This document shows positions 8,307 through 17,018 of a stretch of 64,000 bases of DNA, piece after piece; the stretch's first letter is position 1; every line of letters begins with the position of its first letter. The position numbers and the translations under genes are program-made. The notes below the pieces were generated by a model. The model saw nothing but the letters and a program-made list of their open reading frames with translations, did no database searches and had not been told where the DNA came from. Source of the stretch: an uncultured Christensenella sp. (lineage in GTDB: Bacteria; Bacillota; Clostridia; Christensenellales; Borkfalkiaceae); contig CAJTLF010000005.1 in the NCBI GenBank assembly GCA_910577555.1, forward strand, positions 57,923 through 121,922, given 5' to 3'.

Positions 8307-10580
8307 TTACAATACCGTCAACGGCGCAAGGGCGGCGGCAAGCTCCTTTATGCCCTGCCCTTCGAAAGCCACGTTTACGACTTTGCCGTCGTTTTTTAAT
8401 GCCACTATCATACCTACGCCGAACTTGGGGTGACGCACGCGCATACCAACTTTATACTTGCCGCCTGCGTCAGCCGCGGGTTGGGGCTTTTTCTGCGCGT
8501 TCCATGCGGCTTTGAAACTGCTTTTTGCCACGGGAACGTCGCTTTCAACCCCGTCGTATGAAGAATAGACGGCACGACCCGTACTCTTTTCTTCATCGCC
8601 GTAACTGTTGCTCTTATACGAGCCGACGAATTTTCTGCCGTTGCCCGCGTAATAGTAGGGGGTCTTTGCCGCAACCGCGTCGCCAAGCTCGGGCGCAAGT
8701 TCGGCTAAGAAACGGGACGGCACTGTCAAATCTCTGCGACCGTAGAGATAGCGCGACTTCGAGCGGGTGAGATAGAGCATTTCCTTGGCGCGGGTTATCG
8801 CCACGTACATAAGCCTGCGCTCCTCTTCTTCGCTTCTTCCGTCTTCCGTAGAGCGTGACGACGGCATTATTCCGTCTTCAAGCCCGCATATAAACACGGT
8901 GGGAAATTCAAGACCTTTCACCGCGTGTATGGTTGCGATAGTTACATACTCGCCTTCGTCCATTTCGTCAAGGTCGGACGACAGCGTTATCTGGTTGAGA
9001 TATTCGTCAAGCGTTGCCTGCGGATTGAGACGGCAAAAATCGTCTACCGACGCGATAAACTCGTCTATATTGGCAAGCTTGCCGTCGCCCTCGTCCGAGC
9101 CGTCGTCGTACGCCGCCCTTATATCCGCCTGTGCAAGCACCACGCGCACGAGCTGTGCCACGGGCATTTCTACGGACGATAAAATGAAATCTCTTATTAA
9201 ATTTGCAAAGTCCCTTATTTTATCCCGCGTGCCTTTCGGAAGTGCAAGATTTTCGCAATCGACAGCCGCATCGTAAAGCGAATAACCTTCGGACTGTGCG
9301 TACGAGTACATAGTTTCTATCGTTTTTGCGCCAATACCCCGCCGCGGCACGTTTATTATGCGCTCGAGAGCCTCGTTGTCGTAGGGGTTGGAAATTATGC
9401 GGAGATATGCGAGAATATCCTTTATTTCCTTTCTTTCAAAGAATTTGAAACCGCCGAATACTTTGTAAGGTATTCCGTATTTTGTAAATTCCTGTTCGTA
9501 AGAACGGGTGAGCGCGTTCATACGCATAAGTACGGCAAAATCCGAATATTTTGCCCCGCGGGCAACCGCATCCGATATGGTCCGCGCCGTGAACAACGCT
9601 TCGCCCGTCTCTTCTTCCGCCTGATAGTATACGGGCTTTTCGCCGTCGCCCGCGCTCGTCCAAAGCTGTTTACCGCGACGCACCGCATTGTTCTTTATTA
9701 TGCAGTTTGCAAGCTTTAAAATGCCGTTCGTCGAACGATAGTTACGCTCCAATTTATAAATTTTGGCTTGCGGGAAATCTTTATCGAACTTTAAAATATT
9801 CTCTATTTCCGCGCCGCGCCAACCGTAAATGGACTGGTCGTCGTCGCCAACCGCGAAAAGGTTGCCGTGCTTGCCCGACAGCAGCTTTATAATTTCGTAC
9901 TGTACCGTGTTCGTATCCTGAAATTCGTCTACGAGCACGTACCTGAACTTGTCCGAAAGATAGTCGCGCGTTTCTTCGTCCCGCCTTAAAAGGCGAAGAG
10001 TCTGCAAAAGCAAATCGTCGAAATCCAGAGCGTTGTTCTTGCGCAGATGTTCGTCGTAACGCTCGTAAATACGCATTGCGTCGTCTATGCCGCGCTCGCC
10101 ACGGTTTTTACGGGCGTACTGGTCGGGGTCAAGCCCGAGCATTTTTGCGTTTCCTATATGGTACTTCGCGCTCTTCAACAATTTTTCGTCGTCGTAGTCG
10201 AGTTCGTGAAAAGCCTTTTTTATGACGTTAGCGCGTTCGGTTTCGCTGTATATGGAAAAGTTGGGCTTTATGCCCGCCTTTTCTCCGTATTCGCGCAAAA
10301 TTTTAACGCACATGGAGTGTATCGTACAAATCCACCTGCTGTCGCCGTCTCCGATAACGGAAGAGAGCCTTTCTTTCATCTCCCCCGCCGCTTTGTTTGT
10401 GAAGGTTATCGCAAGTATCTGCGATAATTTAGCTTTACCTTCGCGCAGTATGTAAGCTATACGGGAAGTAAGCACGCGCGTTTTACCGCTACCCGCGCCC
10501 GCAAGCACCAGAACCGCGCCTTCCGTATCGCACACGGGTTTAATCTGGTCTTCGTTAAGTTTATCCAGCAATTCATCCAT
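8307..10580 (-). CDS. pcrA: ATP-dependent 3'-5' DNA helicase PcrA (UvrD/Rep family)
   Basis: This 757-residue superfamily 1A helicase acts in replication and repair. Motifs in order: Q motif LNEDQIKPV, Walker A AGAGSGKT (about 29-36), ITFTNKAAGEMKER, Walker B VDEFQDTN, GDDDQSIYGWRGA, LERNYRST, and the C-terminal helicase motif VHAVKGLEF-type (TIHAVKGLEFPTVF) and YVAITRAK. The last 50 residues (VGMRVRHPKFGVGMIVAL...) form the Tudor-like domain known in PcrA to contact RNA polymerase. It sits between a small hypothetical gene and ligA. Confidence 0.97.
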   Translation of the reverse strand: MDELLDKLNEDQIKPVCDTEGAVLVLAGAGSGKTRVLTSRIAYILREGKAKLSQILAITFTNKAAGEMKERLSSVIGDGDSRWICTIHSMCVKILREYGEKAGIKPNFSIYSETERANVIKKAFHELDYDDEKLLKSAKYHIGNAKMLGLDPDQYARKNRGERGIDDAMRIYERYDEHLRKNNALDFDDLLLQTLRLLRRDEETRDYLSDKFRYVLVDEFQDTNTVQYEIIKLLSGKHGNLFAVGDDDQSIYGWRGAEIENILKFDKDFPQAKIYKLERNYRSTNGILKLANCIIKNNAVRRGKQLWTSAGDGEKPVYYQAEEETGEALFTARTISDAVARGAKYSDFAVLMRMNALTRSYEQEFTKYGIPYKVFGGFKFFERKEIKDILAYLRIISNPYDNEALERIINVPRRGIGAKTIETMYSYAQSEGYSLYDAAVDCENLALPKGTRDKIRDFANLIRDFILSSVEMPVAQLVRVVLAQADIRAAYDDGSDEGDGKLANIDEFIASVDDFCRLNPQATLDEYLNQITLSSDLDEMDEGEYVTIATIHAVKGLEFPTVFICGLEDGIMPSSRSTEDGRSEEEERRLMYVAITRAKEMLYLTRSKSRYLYGRRDLTVPSRFLAELAPELGDAVAAKTPYYYAGNGRKFVGSYKSNSYGDEEKSTGRAVYSSYDGVESDVPVAKSSFKAAWNAQKKPQPAADAGGKYKVGMRVRHPKFGVGMIVALKNDGKVVNVAFEGQGIKELAAALAPLTVL

Positions 10581-10635
10581 AGGTATATTATATCACGATT
10601 GCGCCGCAAGCGCAAATATTTTAAGTAAAGCGGAA

Positions 10636-11022
10636 TTATAATCCCAGTTCTTTTTCCTTACGGTACCGCGTAAGTGCGGACAGGTATTTGTTGGACAAAT
10701 CAAGAAGATAACGCTGTTTTTCTTCGTAACTCAGCGTTGCGTAAAAATCTTCGTCCGTCAATCTGCCTATGGCGTCGGAAACCTCGCCTTCTTCGTCGAG
10801 CAGTCTCTTTACTTTTAAATAGAACTCGTCCCGTTTTTCACCCTTGATTTCGTTTTTTACCCGCTCTGACAGAGTGGACTTTACCTTTCTTTCGCTTATG
10901 CCTTTAAGTTTCGCTTCAGTCGTATTTTCATCGATGCTTTTCTTACAGTCTGCCCAATAATTATTTTTAAGACGCGACTTGGCGGCGCGCGCAAGATTTA
11001 CGATATCGTCCATAGCTGACAT
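10636..11022 (-). CDS. Conserved-looking hypothetical protein, helical, charged
   Basis: This 128-residue protein is soluble, rich in Lys and Glu, and predicted mostly helical (repeated KxxLxE patterns); no signal peptide, membrane segment or catalytic motif is visible. The start is an ATG preceded by AAAGGAG with good spacing. It is the first gene of the run hypothetical-pcrA-ligA, 55 bases before pcrA, and follows the rpsU terminator. The position hints at a role in DNA metabolism, but this is context only. I do not recognise the family. Confidence 0.8.
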   Translation of the reverse strand: MSAMDDIVNLARAAKSRLKNNYWADCKKSIDENTTEAKLKGISERKVKSTLSERVKNEIKGEKRDEFYLKVKRLLDEEGEVSDAIGRLTDEDFYATLSYEEKQRYLLDLSNKYLSALTRYRKEKELGL

Positions 11023-11053
11023 TATTCTCCTTTATACGACATTTTTTATTATG

Positions 11054-11092
11054 AAAAAAGTCCGCCGAAACTTTAATTCCGACAGACTTTTT
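11054..11092 (-). terminator. Intrinsic terminator of rpsU
   Basis: Arms AAAAGTCTGTCG and CGGCGGACTTTT pair over 12 bp (two G-T) around a 12-base loop, and the 3' arm continues into Ts on the minus strand directly after the rpsU stop. Confidence 0.8.
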
Positions 11093-11096
11093 ACTA

Positions 11097-11273
11097 TTAG
11101 TTTTTATTTCTTTTTCTTGCGGCTTCCGCCTTTTTGCGGCGTTTTACCGAAGGCGATTCGTAAAATTCCTTCTTGCGAAGGTCGCCGATAATGCCGTCGC
11201 GCGAGCATTTTCTTTTAAAGCGACGGAGTGCGCTTTCAACGGACTCGTTTTCACCTACTTTTATAGTCGACAT
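11097..11273 (-). CDS. rpsU: 30S ribosomal protein S21
   Basis: A 58-residue frame starts MSTIKVGENESVESALRRFK and ends in a basic tail (RRKKAEAARKRNKN). This matches S21 in length and pattern: the acidic ENESVESALRRFKR stretch, the KCSRDGI turn and the KKEFYESPSVKRRKK helix. The ATG at 11273 follows an AGGTGA element. S21 sits at the anti-Shine-Dalgarno end of 16S rRNA and affects initiation (family knowledge). It has its own promoter and terminator. Confidence 0.95.
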   Translation of the reverse strand: MSTIKVGENESVESALRRFKRKCSRDGIIGDLRKKEFYESPSVKRRKKAEAARKRNKN

Positions 11274-11329
11274 CTGTTTTCACCTGCCCTTGCAACAGCC
11301 TTTCTAATCGTAATTTTTACGACCTTTAA

Positions 11330-11358
11330 AGTATAGCAAACGGCGGAAAGGTTGTCAA
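11330..11358 (-). promoter_or_regulatory. sigmaA-type promoter of rpsU
   Basis: Minus strand: -35 TTGACA (11353-11358), 17 bp, -10 TATACT (11330-11335). It begins 25 bases beyond the stop of the upstream ABC permease gene. Confidence 0.8.
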
Positions 11359-11382
11359 CCGATTTTTACTTTAAAAAATATT

Positions 11383-13356
11383 TTATTCTATTGCCTTTAA
11401 GCTCTCGTTCATATCTATGCGTTTAATTTTAGGAGTGAGCATGAGCGTTACTATAAAGGTAAACGCAAGAACGAGTACGGGCGCGACAAGCCACCAGAAC
11501 CAGCTTACGCCCGCAATAGTTCCCATACCCATTATATTGAATAAAAGCAACATTATCAAAGTGGACAGCGGATAACCGAAAATTATACCGACCGCGGTAT
11601 CTATATAAACTTCCCTGAAAATATAGCCCGATACTTCCCTTTCGTGATAGCCCAAAACTTTTAAAGTTGCAAGCTCGCGGTTGCGCTCGCTCACGTTTAT
11701 ATTAGTAAGAGTATAGATAACTACTGCCGTAAGAAGTCCCGCAAAGATTATTACGACCACCGCGACGCCCATTACGGACGGAGAATTTACGCCGCCGAAC
11801 AGGCACACGTCAAGCAATGCAAGCCCTGCAAGCACCAACGCTGTAGACACCGCCACCGATACGACCGTCATAACAAATCTTGAAAGATAACGCAAAACGT
11901 TGCGCATAGTCGATTTATATTTGAAAGACAATAGATTCCAAATTAACGGTATTCTTTCCAAAAACACCTTTTTACCCGCTTTCGGCGGTTTCGGACGCAA
12001 CAGCTCCGCGGGAGTTTCTGCCGTTAAGCGCAGTCCCGCAACCAGCGTTGAACCAAGCGTAACCACAACTATTACGGAAAATACTATAAGGAAGAACGGC
12101 AACGCCACCTGCGAAGATATGGGCGGCATGGCGAACGAATAGTTAAACACGTAACATATGAGATACGCAAGCCCCAAACCTACGAAATAAGACCCGCCGC
12201 CGCCAACTCCCGTTGCGAGCATGGCGAAAAGCACGTACTTGAACACTATTTTAAAAGACGAATATCCCAAAGTTTTTAAACAGGCGACCTGCGCACGCTC
12301 TTCTTCCATAAGCCGCGTCATATTCGAAAGCACGACGAGAGCGGTTACGAATAAAAAGGCGACCATTAAAATATAGCCGATACCCGCCACTTTGTCCGCA
12401 TATCTCGTAAGCGATATAAACGAGTAATTCTGATAGAGCGAAATAAACCTTAAATCTTCCGCATTCGCGCCCGATTTTTCCGTAAACAGTTCTTTTTGGC
12501 TTTCAACGTAATCTTCGTAACCGTAATCGAACGCCTTAAACTGACTTCTGTCTGAAAACGCGAGATATATATCCGTCGTCTGCAAAACCCTGATATTCAT
12601 AATGGAAGGAATTGCGTCCGAAGGAAGATACAGAATATTATCGAGAGTGATAAGCTCGTTTACTTCGTTAATAGTATTCGGAATTTCGGTATCTTCGGGA
12701 TTGAGCCAGCTCGGCTCGCCGTCCTGCGCAAAAGTTAAAGGACTTTTAACAGTCCCGCCAACCGTAACCTTCACGGGCTTCAGTCTGCCGAGAAACAATT
12801 GGGCGTACGACGGTATTTCCTGCCCCGCCTGCCCGGCGAGCTGTTCTATTACGTCTTTAAAGTCGATTTCTATTTCTGTGCGCGACGCTATTCCCTTGAT
12901 TTTATTATCGGCGACTTCGGCATAAGCGACGGTTAAATCTTTTTCCTCATCTTCGAAAAAACCGGTCTCTTCCAATATTTCCGGTTTGTTTACGGAAAGG
13001 TTGTCGAAATCGTCCAAAAAATACAGTCTTACGAGCTGTCTTTCGCCGTTGACCCCTATATATGCGTCGATTGCCGCGCCCGTGTCGACGAATTGCTCAC
13101 CGTAAAATTCCTTGACGGCGGCAACTTCTTCTTTGGAAAAGCCCATTGAAAAGCCTTCGCTTTTAGTGCTTTTAACTATTAAATCGCTCACGTTCTGCGC
13201 CTTGTAATAGTCGGTCAACGAGTATTTGATTTTATCCGTGGAAGTACCTATGCCCGAGATAAAACCTACGGACACGAGAACTATGAATATTATCGATATG
13301 AATCTCGTCGCGTGCTTTTTGAATGTGCGGGCGAACGTTTTTAAATAAGTTTTCAT
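11383..13356 (-). CDS. ABC transporter permease, FtsX/MacB-like with two FtsX domains
   Basis: The 657-residue membrane protein has an N-terminal membrane segment (FISIIFIVLVSVGFISGIGT, about 17-36), a long extracytoplasmic region of roughly 280 residues, then a first FtsX block (three segments starting IGYILMVAFLFVTALVVLSN) and a second (ALVLAGLALLDVC onward) with the typical ERxxEIATLKVLGY-like motifs (EEERAQVACLKTLGYSS and SERNRELATLKVLGYHE). The two motifs are tandem copies. Such proteins export peptides or lipids or act mechanically on the envelope. It starts one base after the ATPase gene ends. Confidence 0.92.
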   Translation of the reverse strand: MKTYLKTFARTFKKHATRFISIIFIVLVSVGFISGIGTSTDKIKYSLTDYYKAQNVSDLIVKSTKSEGFSMGFSKEEVAAVKEFYGEQFVDTGAAIDAYIGVNGERQLVRLYFLDDFDNLSVNKPEILEETGFFEDEEKDLTVAYAEVADNKIKGIASRTEIEIDFKDVIEQLAGQAGQEIPSYAQLFLGRLKPVKVTVGGTVKSPLTFAQDGEPSWLNPEDTEIPNTINEVNELITLDNILYLPSDAIPSIMNIRVLQTTDIYLAFSDRSQFKAFDYGYEDYVESQKELFTEKSGANAEDLRFISLYQNYSFISLTRYADKVAGIGYILMVAFLFVTALVVLSNMTRLMEEERAQVACLKTLGYSSFKIVFKYVLFAMLATGVGGGGSYFVGLGLAYLICYVFNYSFAMPPISSQVALPFFLIVFSVIVVVTLGSTLVAGLRLTAETPAELLRPKPPKAGKKVFLERIPLIWNLLSFKYKSTMRNVLRYLSRFVMTVVSVAVSTALVLAGLALLDVCLFGGVNSPSVMGVAVVVIIFAGLLTAVVIYTLTNINVSERNRELATLKVLGYHEREVSGYIFREVYIDTAVGIIFGYPLSTLIMLLLFNIMGMGTIAGVSWFWWLVAPVLVLAFTFIVTLMLTPKIKRIDMNESLKAIE

Positions 13357-13357
13357 A

Positions 13358-14143
13358 TCACCACTCTATTTCGGATATTGGTTTAGGGTTGGCGTTAATA
13401 TCAATCTTTTCAATTTTTCCGCTCTTGATATAAACTACTTTATCAGCCATTTCTTTCAGTGCGGAATTGTGAGTTACTATTATTACGAGCCTGCCGCTCT
13501 TTTTGCATACGTCGTGCAATAGCTGTAAAATCATTTTACCCGTAACGTAATCGAGTGCGCCCGTAGGCTCGTCGCAAAGCAGAAGCTTGGGATTTTTGGC
13601 AATAGCTCTGGCAATCGAAACACGCTGTTGCTCACCGCCCGAGAGCTGTGCGGGGAAGTTGTTCAGCCTTTCTTCAAGCCCCACTTCCGTCAATACTTCC
13701 TTGGGGTCAAGGTGGTCTTTACATATTTCAACCGCTATCTCCACGTTTTCGAGCGCGGTAAGGTTAGGCATAAGGTTATAGAACTGGAATACGAAACCCA
13801 CGTCACTGCGGCGGTACTCGGTAAGCCCGCGCCTGTCGAGCGAAGTTACGTTTTTTCCGTCGAGAATAATTTCGCCCGAAGTGGCGTTGTCCATACCGCC
13901 CAAAAGATTTAAAAGCGTGGTTTTGCCCGCGCCCGAGCTTCCCAGAACTACTACAAACTCGCCGTTCTCCAGTCCGAAAGTAACGTCCGAAAGGGCGTGT
14001 ACGCTCACTGACCCCGTTTTATACTCTTTTCCGACGCCGTTTAACGAAAGATATGCCGCGTTTTCGGCGCCAAGCGAATTTATTTCTTTTAAATCTTCGG
14101 TAGAGTTAATTCTTTTTTTAACTTTTTCGGACGGTTTTTTCAT
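13358..14143 (-). CDS. ABC transporter ATP-binding protein, LolD/MacB type
   Basis: This 261-residue ATPase has Walker A GSSGAGKTT, Q-loop FVFQFYNLMPNLTALENVE, signature LSGGEQQRVSIARAIA, Walker B LLLCDEPTGALD and H-loop VTHN; the QFYNLMPNLTALENVE stretch is typical of MacB/LolD ATPases. I chose the ATG at 14143 because AAGGAG lies at 14150-14155, six bases before it; a GTG at 14164 in frame would overlap that ribosome binding site. It works with the two-domain permease directly downstream. The substrate is unknown. Confidence 0.93.
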   Translation of the reverse strand: MKKPSEKVKKRINSTEDLKEINSLGAENAAYLSLNGVGKEYKTGSVSVHALSDVTFGLENGEFVVVLGSSGAGKTTLLNLLGGMDNATSGEIILDGKNVTSLDRRGLTEYRRSDVGFVFQFYNLMPNLTALENVEIAVEICKDHLDPKEVLTEVGLEERLNNFPAQLSGGEQQRVSIARAIAKNPKLLLCDEPTGALDYVTGKMILQLLHDVCKKSGRLVIIVTHNSALKEMADKVVYIKSGKIEKIDINANPKPISEIEW

Positions 14144-14205
14144 ATCATTCTCCTTATATCTCACTTTTATTTAAACATTTATTTGCCCGTTTGTAAAGGT
14201 ATAAC

Positions 14206-14234
14206 TTGACTTTTTTTCCAACTTTCACTAAAAT
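14206..14234 (+). promoter_or_regulatory. sigmaA-type promoter of tRNA-Leu
   Basis: -35 TTGACT (14206-14211), 17 bp, -10 TAAAAT (14229-14234), ending 12 bases before the mature tRNA. Confidence 0.75.
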
Positions 14235-14246
14235 ATCATTGTAAAT

Positions 14247-14329
14247 GCGGATATGGCGGAATTGGCAGACGCGCAGGACTTAGAATCCTGTGGGCAACCG
14301 TGCAGGTTCAACCCCTGTTATCCGCACCA
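14247..14329 (+). tRNA. tRNA-Leu (anticodon UAG)
   Basis: The acceptor arms GCGGATA and TATCCGC pair and CCA is encoded. The anticodon stem CAGGA/TCCTG encloses CTTAGAA, giving anticodon UAG. The D arm GGCGGAATTGGCAGACGC and T arm GCAGGTTCAACCCCTG-type loop are normal, and there is an enlarged variable arm (TGGGCAACCG) as expected for a class II leucine tRNA. It has its own promoter and terminator. Confidence 0.97.
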
Positions 14330-14332
14330 CTC

Positions 14333-14370
14333 AGGCGGGCAGTTTAAAACATTGCCCGCCTTTCATTTTT
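14333..14370 (+). terminator. Intrinsic terminator after tRNA-Leu
   Basis: Arms AGGCGGGCA and TGCCCGCCT (9 bp) are followed by TTCATTTTT. Confidence 0.85.
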
Positions 14371-14412
14371 AATTTATATAATTATTTGGCAAAGGAAATA
14401 AAAGTGAAATAT

Positions 14413-14441
14413 TTGACTATTTTTATAAAATTTTGTATACT
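14413..14441 (+). promoter_or_regulatory. sigmaA-type promoter of the YitT gene
   Basis: -35 TTGACT (14413-14418), 17 bp, -10 TATACT (14436-14441), 32 bases before the start codon. Confidence 0.7.
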
Positions 14442-14472
14442 TTATTTATATAGCAGTTAAGAGTTAAAGCGT

Positions 14473-15414
14473 ATGAAAAAAATGGGTAACGAAAATAAAA
14501 AAAGAAATATGCCCGATAAAAAAGCCGTATTGAAGTTTTTAATGAACTACGGCGTTATTACGCTGGGCTGCGTTATATACTCGTTCGGCGTGGCTCTCTT
14601 TCTCGATGCAAGCAATCTTGCTTCGGGCGGGGTTACCGGCATTGCCATAGTAATAAATTACGCTTTGGAAACGTGGGCGAATTATAGTCTGGACACGGGA
14701 ATTATAATAATTATAATTAATATTCCTTTGTTTATTTTGGGAGCGGTGTTTTTCGGGCACAAATTTATAATTTCCACTATTTATTCAACAGTTCTGTCGT
14801 CGCTTATGATGTGGGGCTGGTCCACTCTGTTTGACGCCTATCTCCCGTTCTTCGACAGCTTACTATTATCGGGTATAGTCGGCGGCGTACTGTTCGGCTT
14901 GGGTTTAGGACTGATTTTCAGAATGGGAAGTTCTACGGGCGGCACGGACATAATAGTTAAAATTTTAAGAAAAAAATTCCGCTATATACGAACCGGTATG
15001 ATTTCGATGATTATCGATATAGCCATCGTTGCCGTTTCCGCGTTGGTATACCGTGATTTGGAGCTTGCCTGCTATACCGCAATTTCAATCGTAATTTTTT
15101 CAACCACCTTTGACTGGATACTTTACGGCGGCAACTCGGCAAAACTCGTTTATATTATTACCACTGACGAAAAAGCAAAACTGATTTGCGAAAAATTGTT
15201 AAATGAACTTGACGTGGGCGCGACTTATCTTGACGGGGAAGGCGCGTACACGGGCGAACAAAAGCGCGTGATTATGTGCGCTACGAAAAATTTTTTGTAC
15301 CCCAAAATGCGCGACGCGGTACGCTCTGTAGACCCCGACGCGTTTATGATAGTTTCGTCCGCGAAAGAAATTTACGGCGAAGGCTATAAAAACCACTTTG
15401 ACGACGAGCTTTAA
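14473..15414 (+). CDS. YitT family membrane protein (DUF161 + DUF2179)
   Basis: The 313-residue protein has a short basic N-terminus, then five to six membrane segments beginning at about residue 24 (GVITLGCVIYSFGVALFL) with the family motif NLASGGVTGIAIVINY and GSSTGGTDIIVKIL, and a soluble C-terminal DUF2179 domain (about 220-310, AKLICEKLLNELDVGATYLD). Proteins of this type are common and multi-copy in Bacillota; their transport role is not established. An ATG nine bases further in (MGNENK) is an alternative start. Confidence 0.93.
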   Translation: MKKMGNENKKRNMPDKKAVLKFLMNYGVITLGCVIYSFGVALFLDASNLASGGVTGIAIVINYALETWANYSLDTGIIIIIINIPLFILGAVFFGHKFIISTIYSTVLSSLMMWGWSTLFDAYLPFFDSLLLSGIVGGVLFGLGLGLIFRMGSSTGGTDIIVKILRKKFRYIRTGMISMIIDIAIVAVSALVYRDLELACYTAISIVIFSTTFDWILYGGNSAKLVYIITTDEKAKLICEKLLNELDVGATYLDGEGAYTGEQKRVIMCATKNFLYPKMRDAVRSVDPDAFMIVSSAKEIYGEGYKNHFDDEL

Positions 15415-15452
15415 AATTACTGATAAAACCAAAGATATTGAAGGCAAGAGAC

Positions 15453-17018
15453 ATGAAAATTACCGTTGCTGTTACGGGCGCAACCGGCGCGATGGGCGGC
15501 GAAGTGATTGCAAGTTTATTGCAATCGGATAAAAACCTGAGCGTTCGGTGTATTCTTTTCGAAAAAGAAAAACGCATACCCGCATTCACTAAAAAGACTT
15601 TAAAAAAATTTAAGGACAGAGTTTACGCATTCCGCGGCGATATCGCCCGCTATGACGACTGCGTTCACCTTATCGACGGAGCTGATTACGTAATACACTG
15701 TGCCGCGCTAATCCCGCCCAAATCCGACCACGACCCCGCGGGGACTTATAAGAGCAACTTCATAGGCACGAAAAATATCGTCGATGCGATACTCGCAAGC
15801 AACAGAGCAAAGGATATTGCCTTAGTTCATATCGCAACCGTTGCAATGTACGGGCACCGCGACTATCCCCATCAGTGGATTCGCGTCGGCGACCCCGTTA
15901 TTTCAAGCGATTACGACGTTTATTCCTGGCAGAAATTAAAGGCGGAAAAATACGTTCTTGAAAGCGGATTGCCCCGTTTCGTCTCACTAAGACAGACGGC
16001 GGTACTGCACAAGTATATGTTCGCCAACAATTTAAAGGACGGACTTATGTTCCACACCGTTTGGAACGGAGCTTTGGAATGGGTTACCGACTACGACAGC
16101 GGATTGCTTTGCCGCAATCTCGTCGAAAAGGATATAAACGGCGAACTCGGCGGTTTCTGGAACAAAATTTACAATATCGGCGGCGGCGAAAATTGCCGCA
16201 ATACGGGCTTTGAAACAATAGACGAAGGGTTCAAGCTTATGGGCAGGGGAACGAAAAGTTTCTTCAAGCCCAACTGGAATATTGCCCGTAACTTCCACGG
16301 CGGTTGGTTTTACGACAGCGACGAGCTTGACGATATTTTGCAATTCCGTACGGAAAGTAACGCAGATTTCTGGAAAAGAATGAGCAAAAAATACGCTTAC
16401 TACAAAGCTGGCAAAATCGTACCCAAAGGCGTTATTTCCAAATGCGTCATACAGCGGCTGTTTAAAAACACCAACGCGCCTAAATATTGGATTAAGCACG
16501 ACAAAACGGGCAGAATAAAGGCGTTTTTCGGCGGACGCGAGCAGTACGACGCTATTCCCGACAAGTGGGAAGACTATCCCCTTTTGTGCGAAGGAAAGTT
16601 ATCAAACGGTTCGAAAATAGATTACGCCGCTTATAAAGACATAAAAAACAGTGAAAAATATTTGCTCAACCACGGCTACGACGATAAAAAACCGCTTGAA
16701 GAAATAACTCTCGAAGATTTAAAAAATGCGGCGGAATTCCGCGGCGGCAAGTGTCTTGCGCCCAAATTCGGCGGCGATTTATACGAAAAAGTTTTATGGA
16801 AATGCCGCGAAGGACACGAGTTCGCGCTAACACCCTACACCGTGCTTAAAGGCGGTTACTGGTGCCCCCACTGTTGCGAACCCAAGCCCTGGCGTTACGG
16901 TTCGGTTGCGAATATACCGTTCTACGCGCAAGTGTATTTCGATTCACACGACGAAAGCGAAGTTGACGACTCGTTCCCCGCATTCGACCACGAAGAAGAT
17001 TTTATTATAAAAAAATGA
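15453..17018 (+). CDS. NAD(P)-dependent SDR/epimerase fused to a zinc-binding C-terminal domain
   Basis: The N-terminal ~290 residues form an extended SDR: the Rossmann motif GATGAMGG (about 8-15), a DGADYVIHCAA turn and the catalytic YSWQK pair (Tyr and Lys four apart). The next ~130 residues are unfamiliar. The last ~90 carry a treble-clef-like zinc motif, with CREGHEF after the WK pair and CPHCCE after GGYW. This SDR/zinc-tail combination is unusual in my knowledge. I chose the ATG at 15453 over an in-frame TTG at 15438. It ends in an ATGA overlap with the ferredoxin gene, so the two products probably act together. Confidence 0.85.
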   Translation: MKITVAVTGATGAMGGEVIASLLQSDKNLSVRCILFEKEKRIPAFTKKTLKKFKDRVYAFRGDIARYDDCVHLIDGADYVIHCAALIPPKSDHDPAGTYKSNFIGTKNIVDAILASNRAKDIALVHIATVAMYGHRDYPHQWIRVGDPVISSDYDVYSWQKLKAEKYVLESGLPRFVSLRQTAVLHKYMFANNLKDGLMFHTVWNGALEWVTDYDSGLLCRNLVEKDINGELGGFWNKIYNIGGGENCRNTGFETIDEGFKLMGRGTKSFFKPNWNIARNFHGGWFYDSDELDDILQFRTESNADFWKRMSKKYAYYKAGKIVPKGVISKCVIQRLFKNTNAPKYWIKHDKTGRIKAFFGGREQYDAIPDKWEDYPLLCEGKLSNGSKIDYAAYKDIKNSEKYLLNHGYDDKKPLEEITLEDLKNAAEFRGGKCLAPKFGGDLYEKVLWKCREGHEFALTPYTVLKGGYWCPHCCEPKPWRYGSVANIPFYAQVYFDSHDESEVDDSFPAFDHEEDFIIKK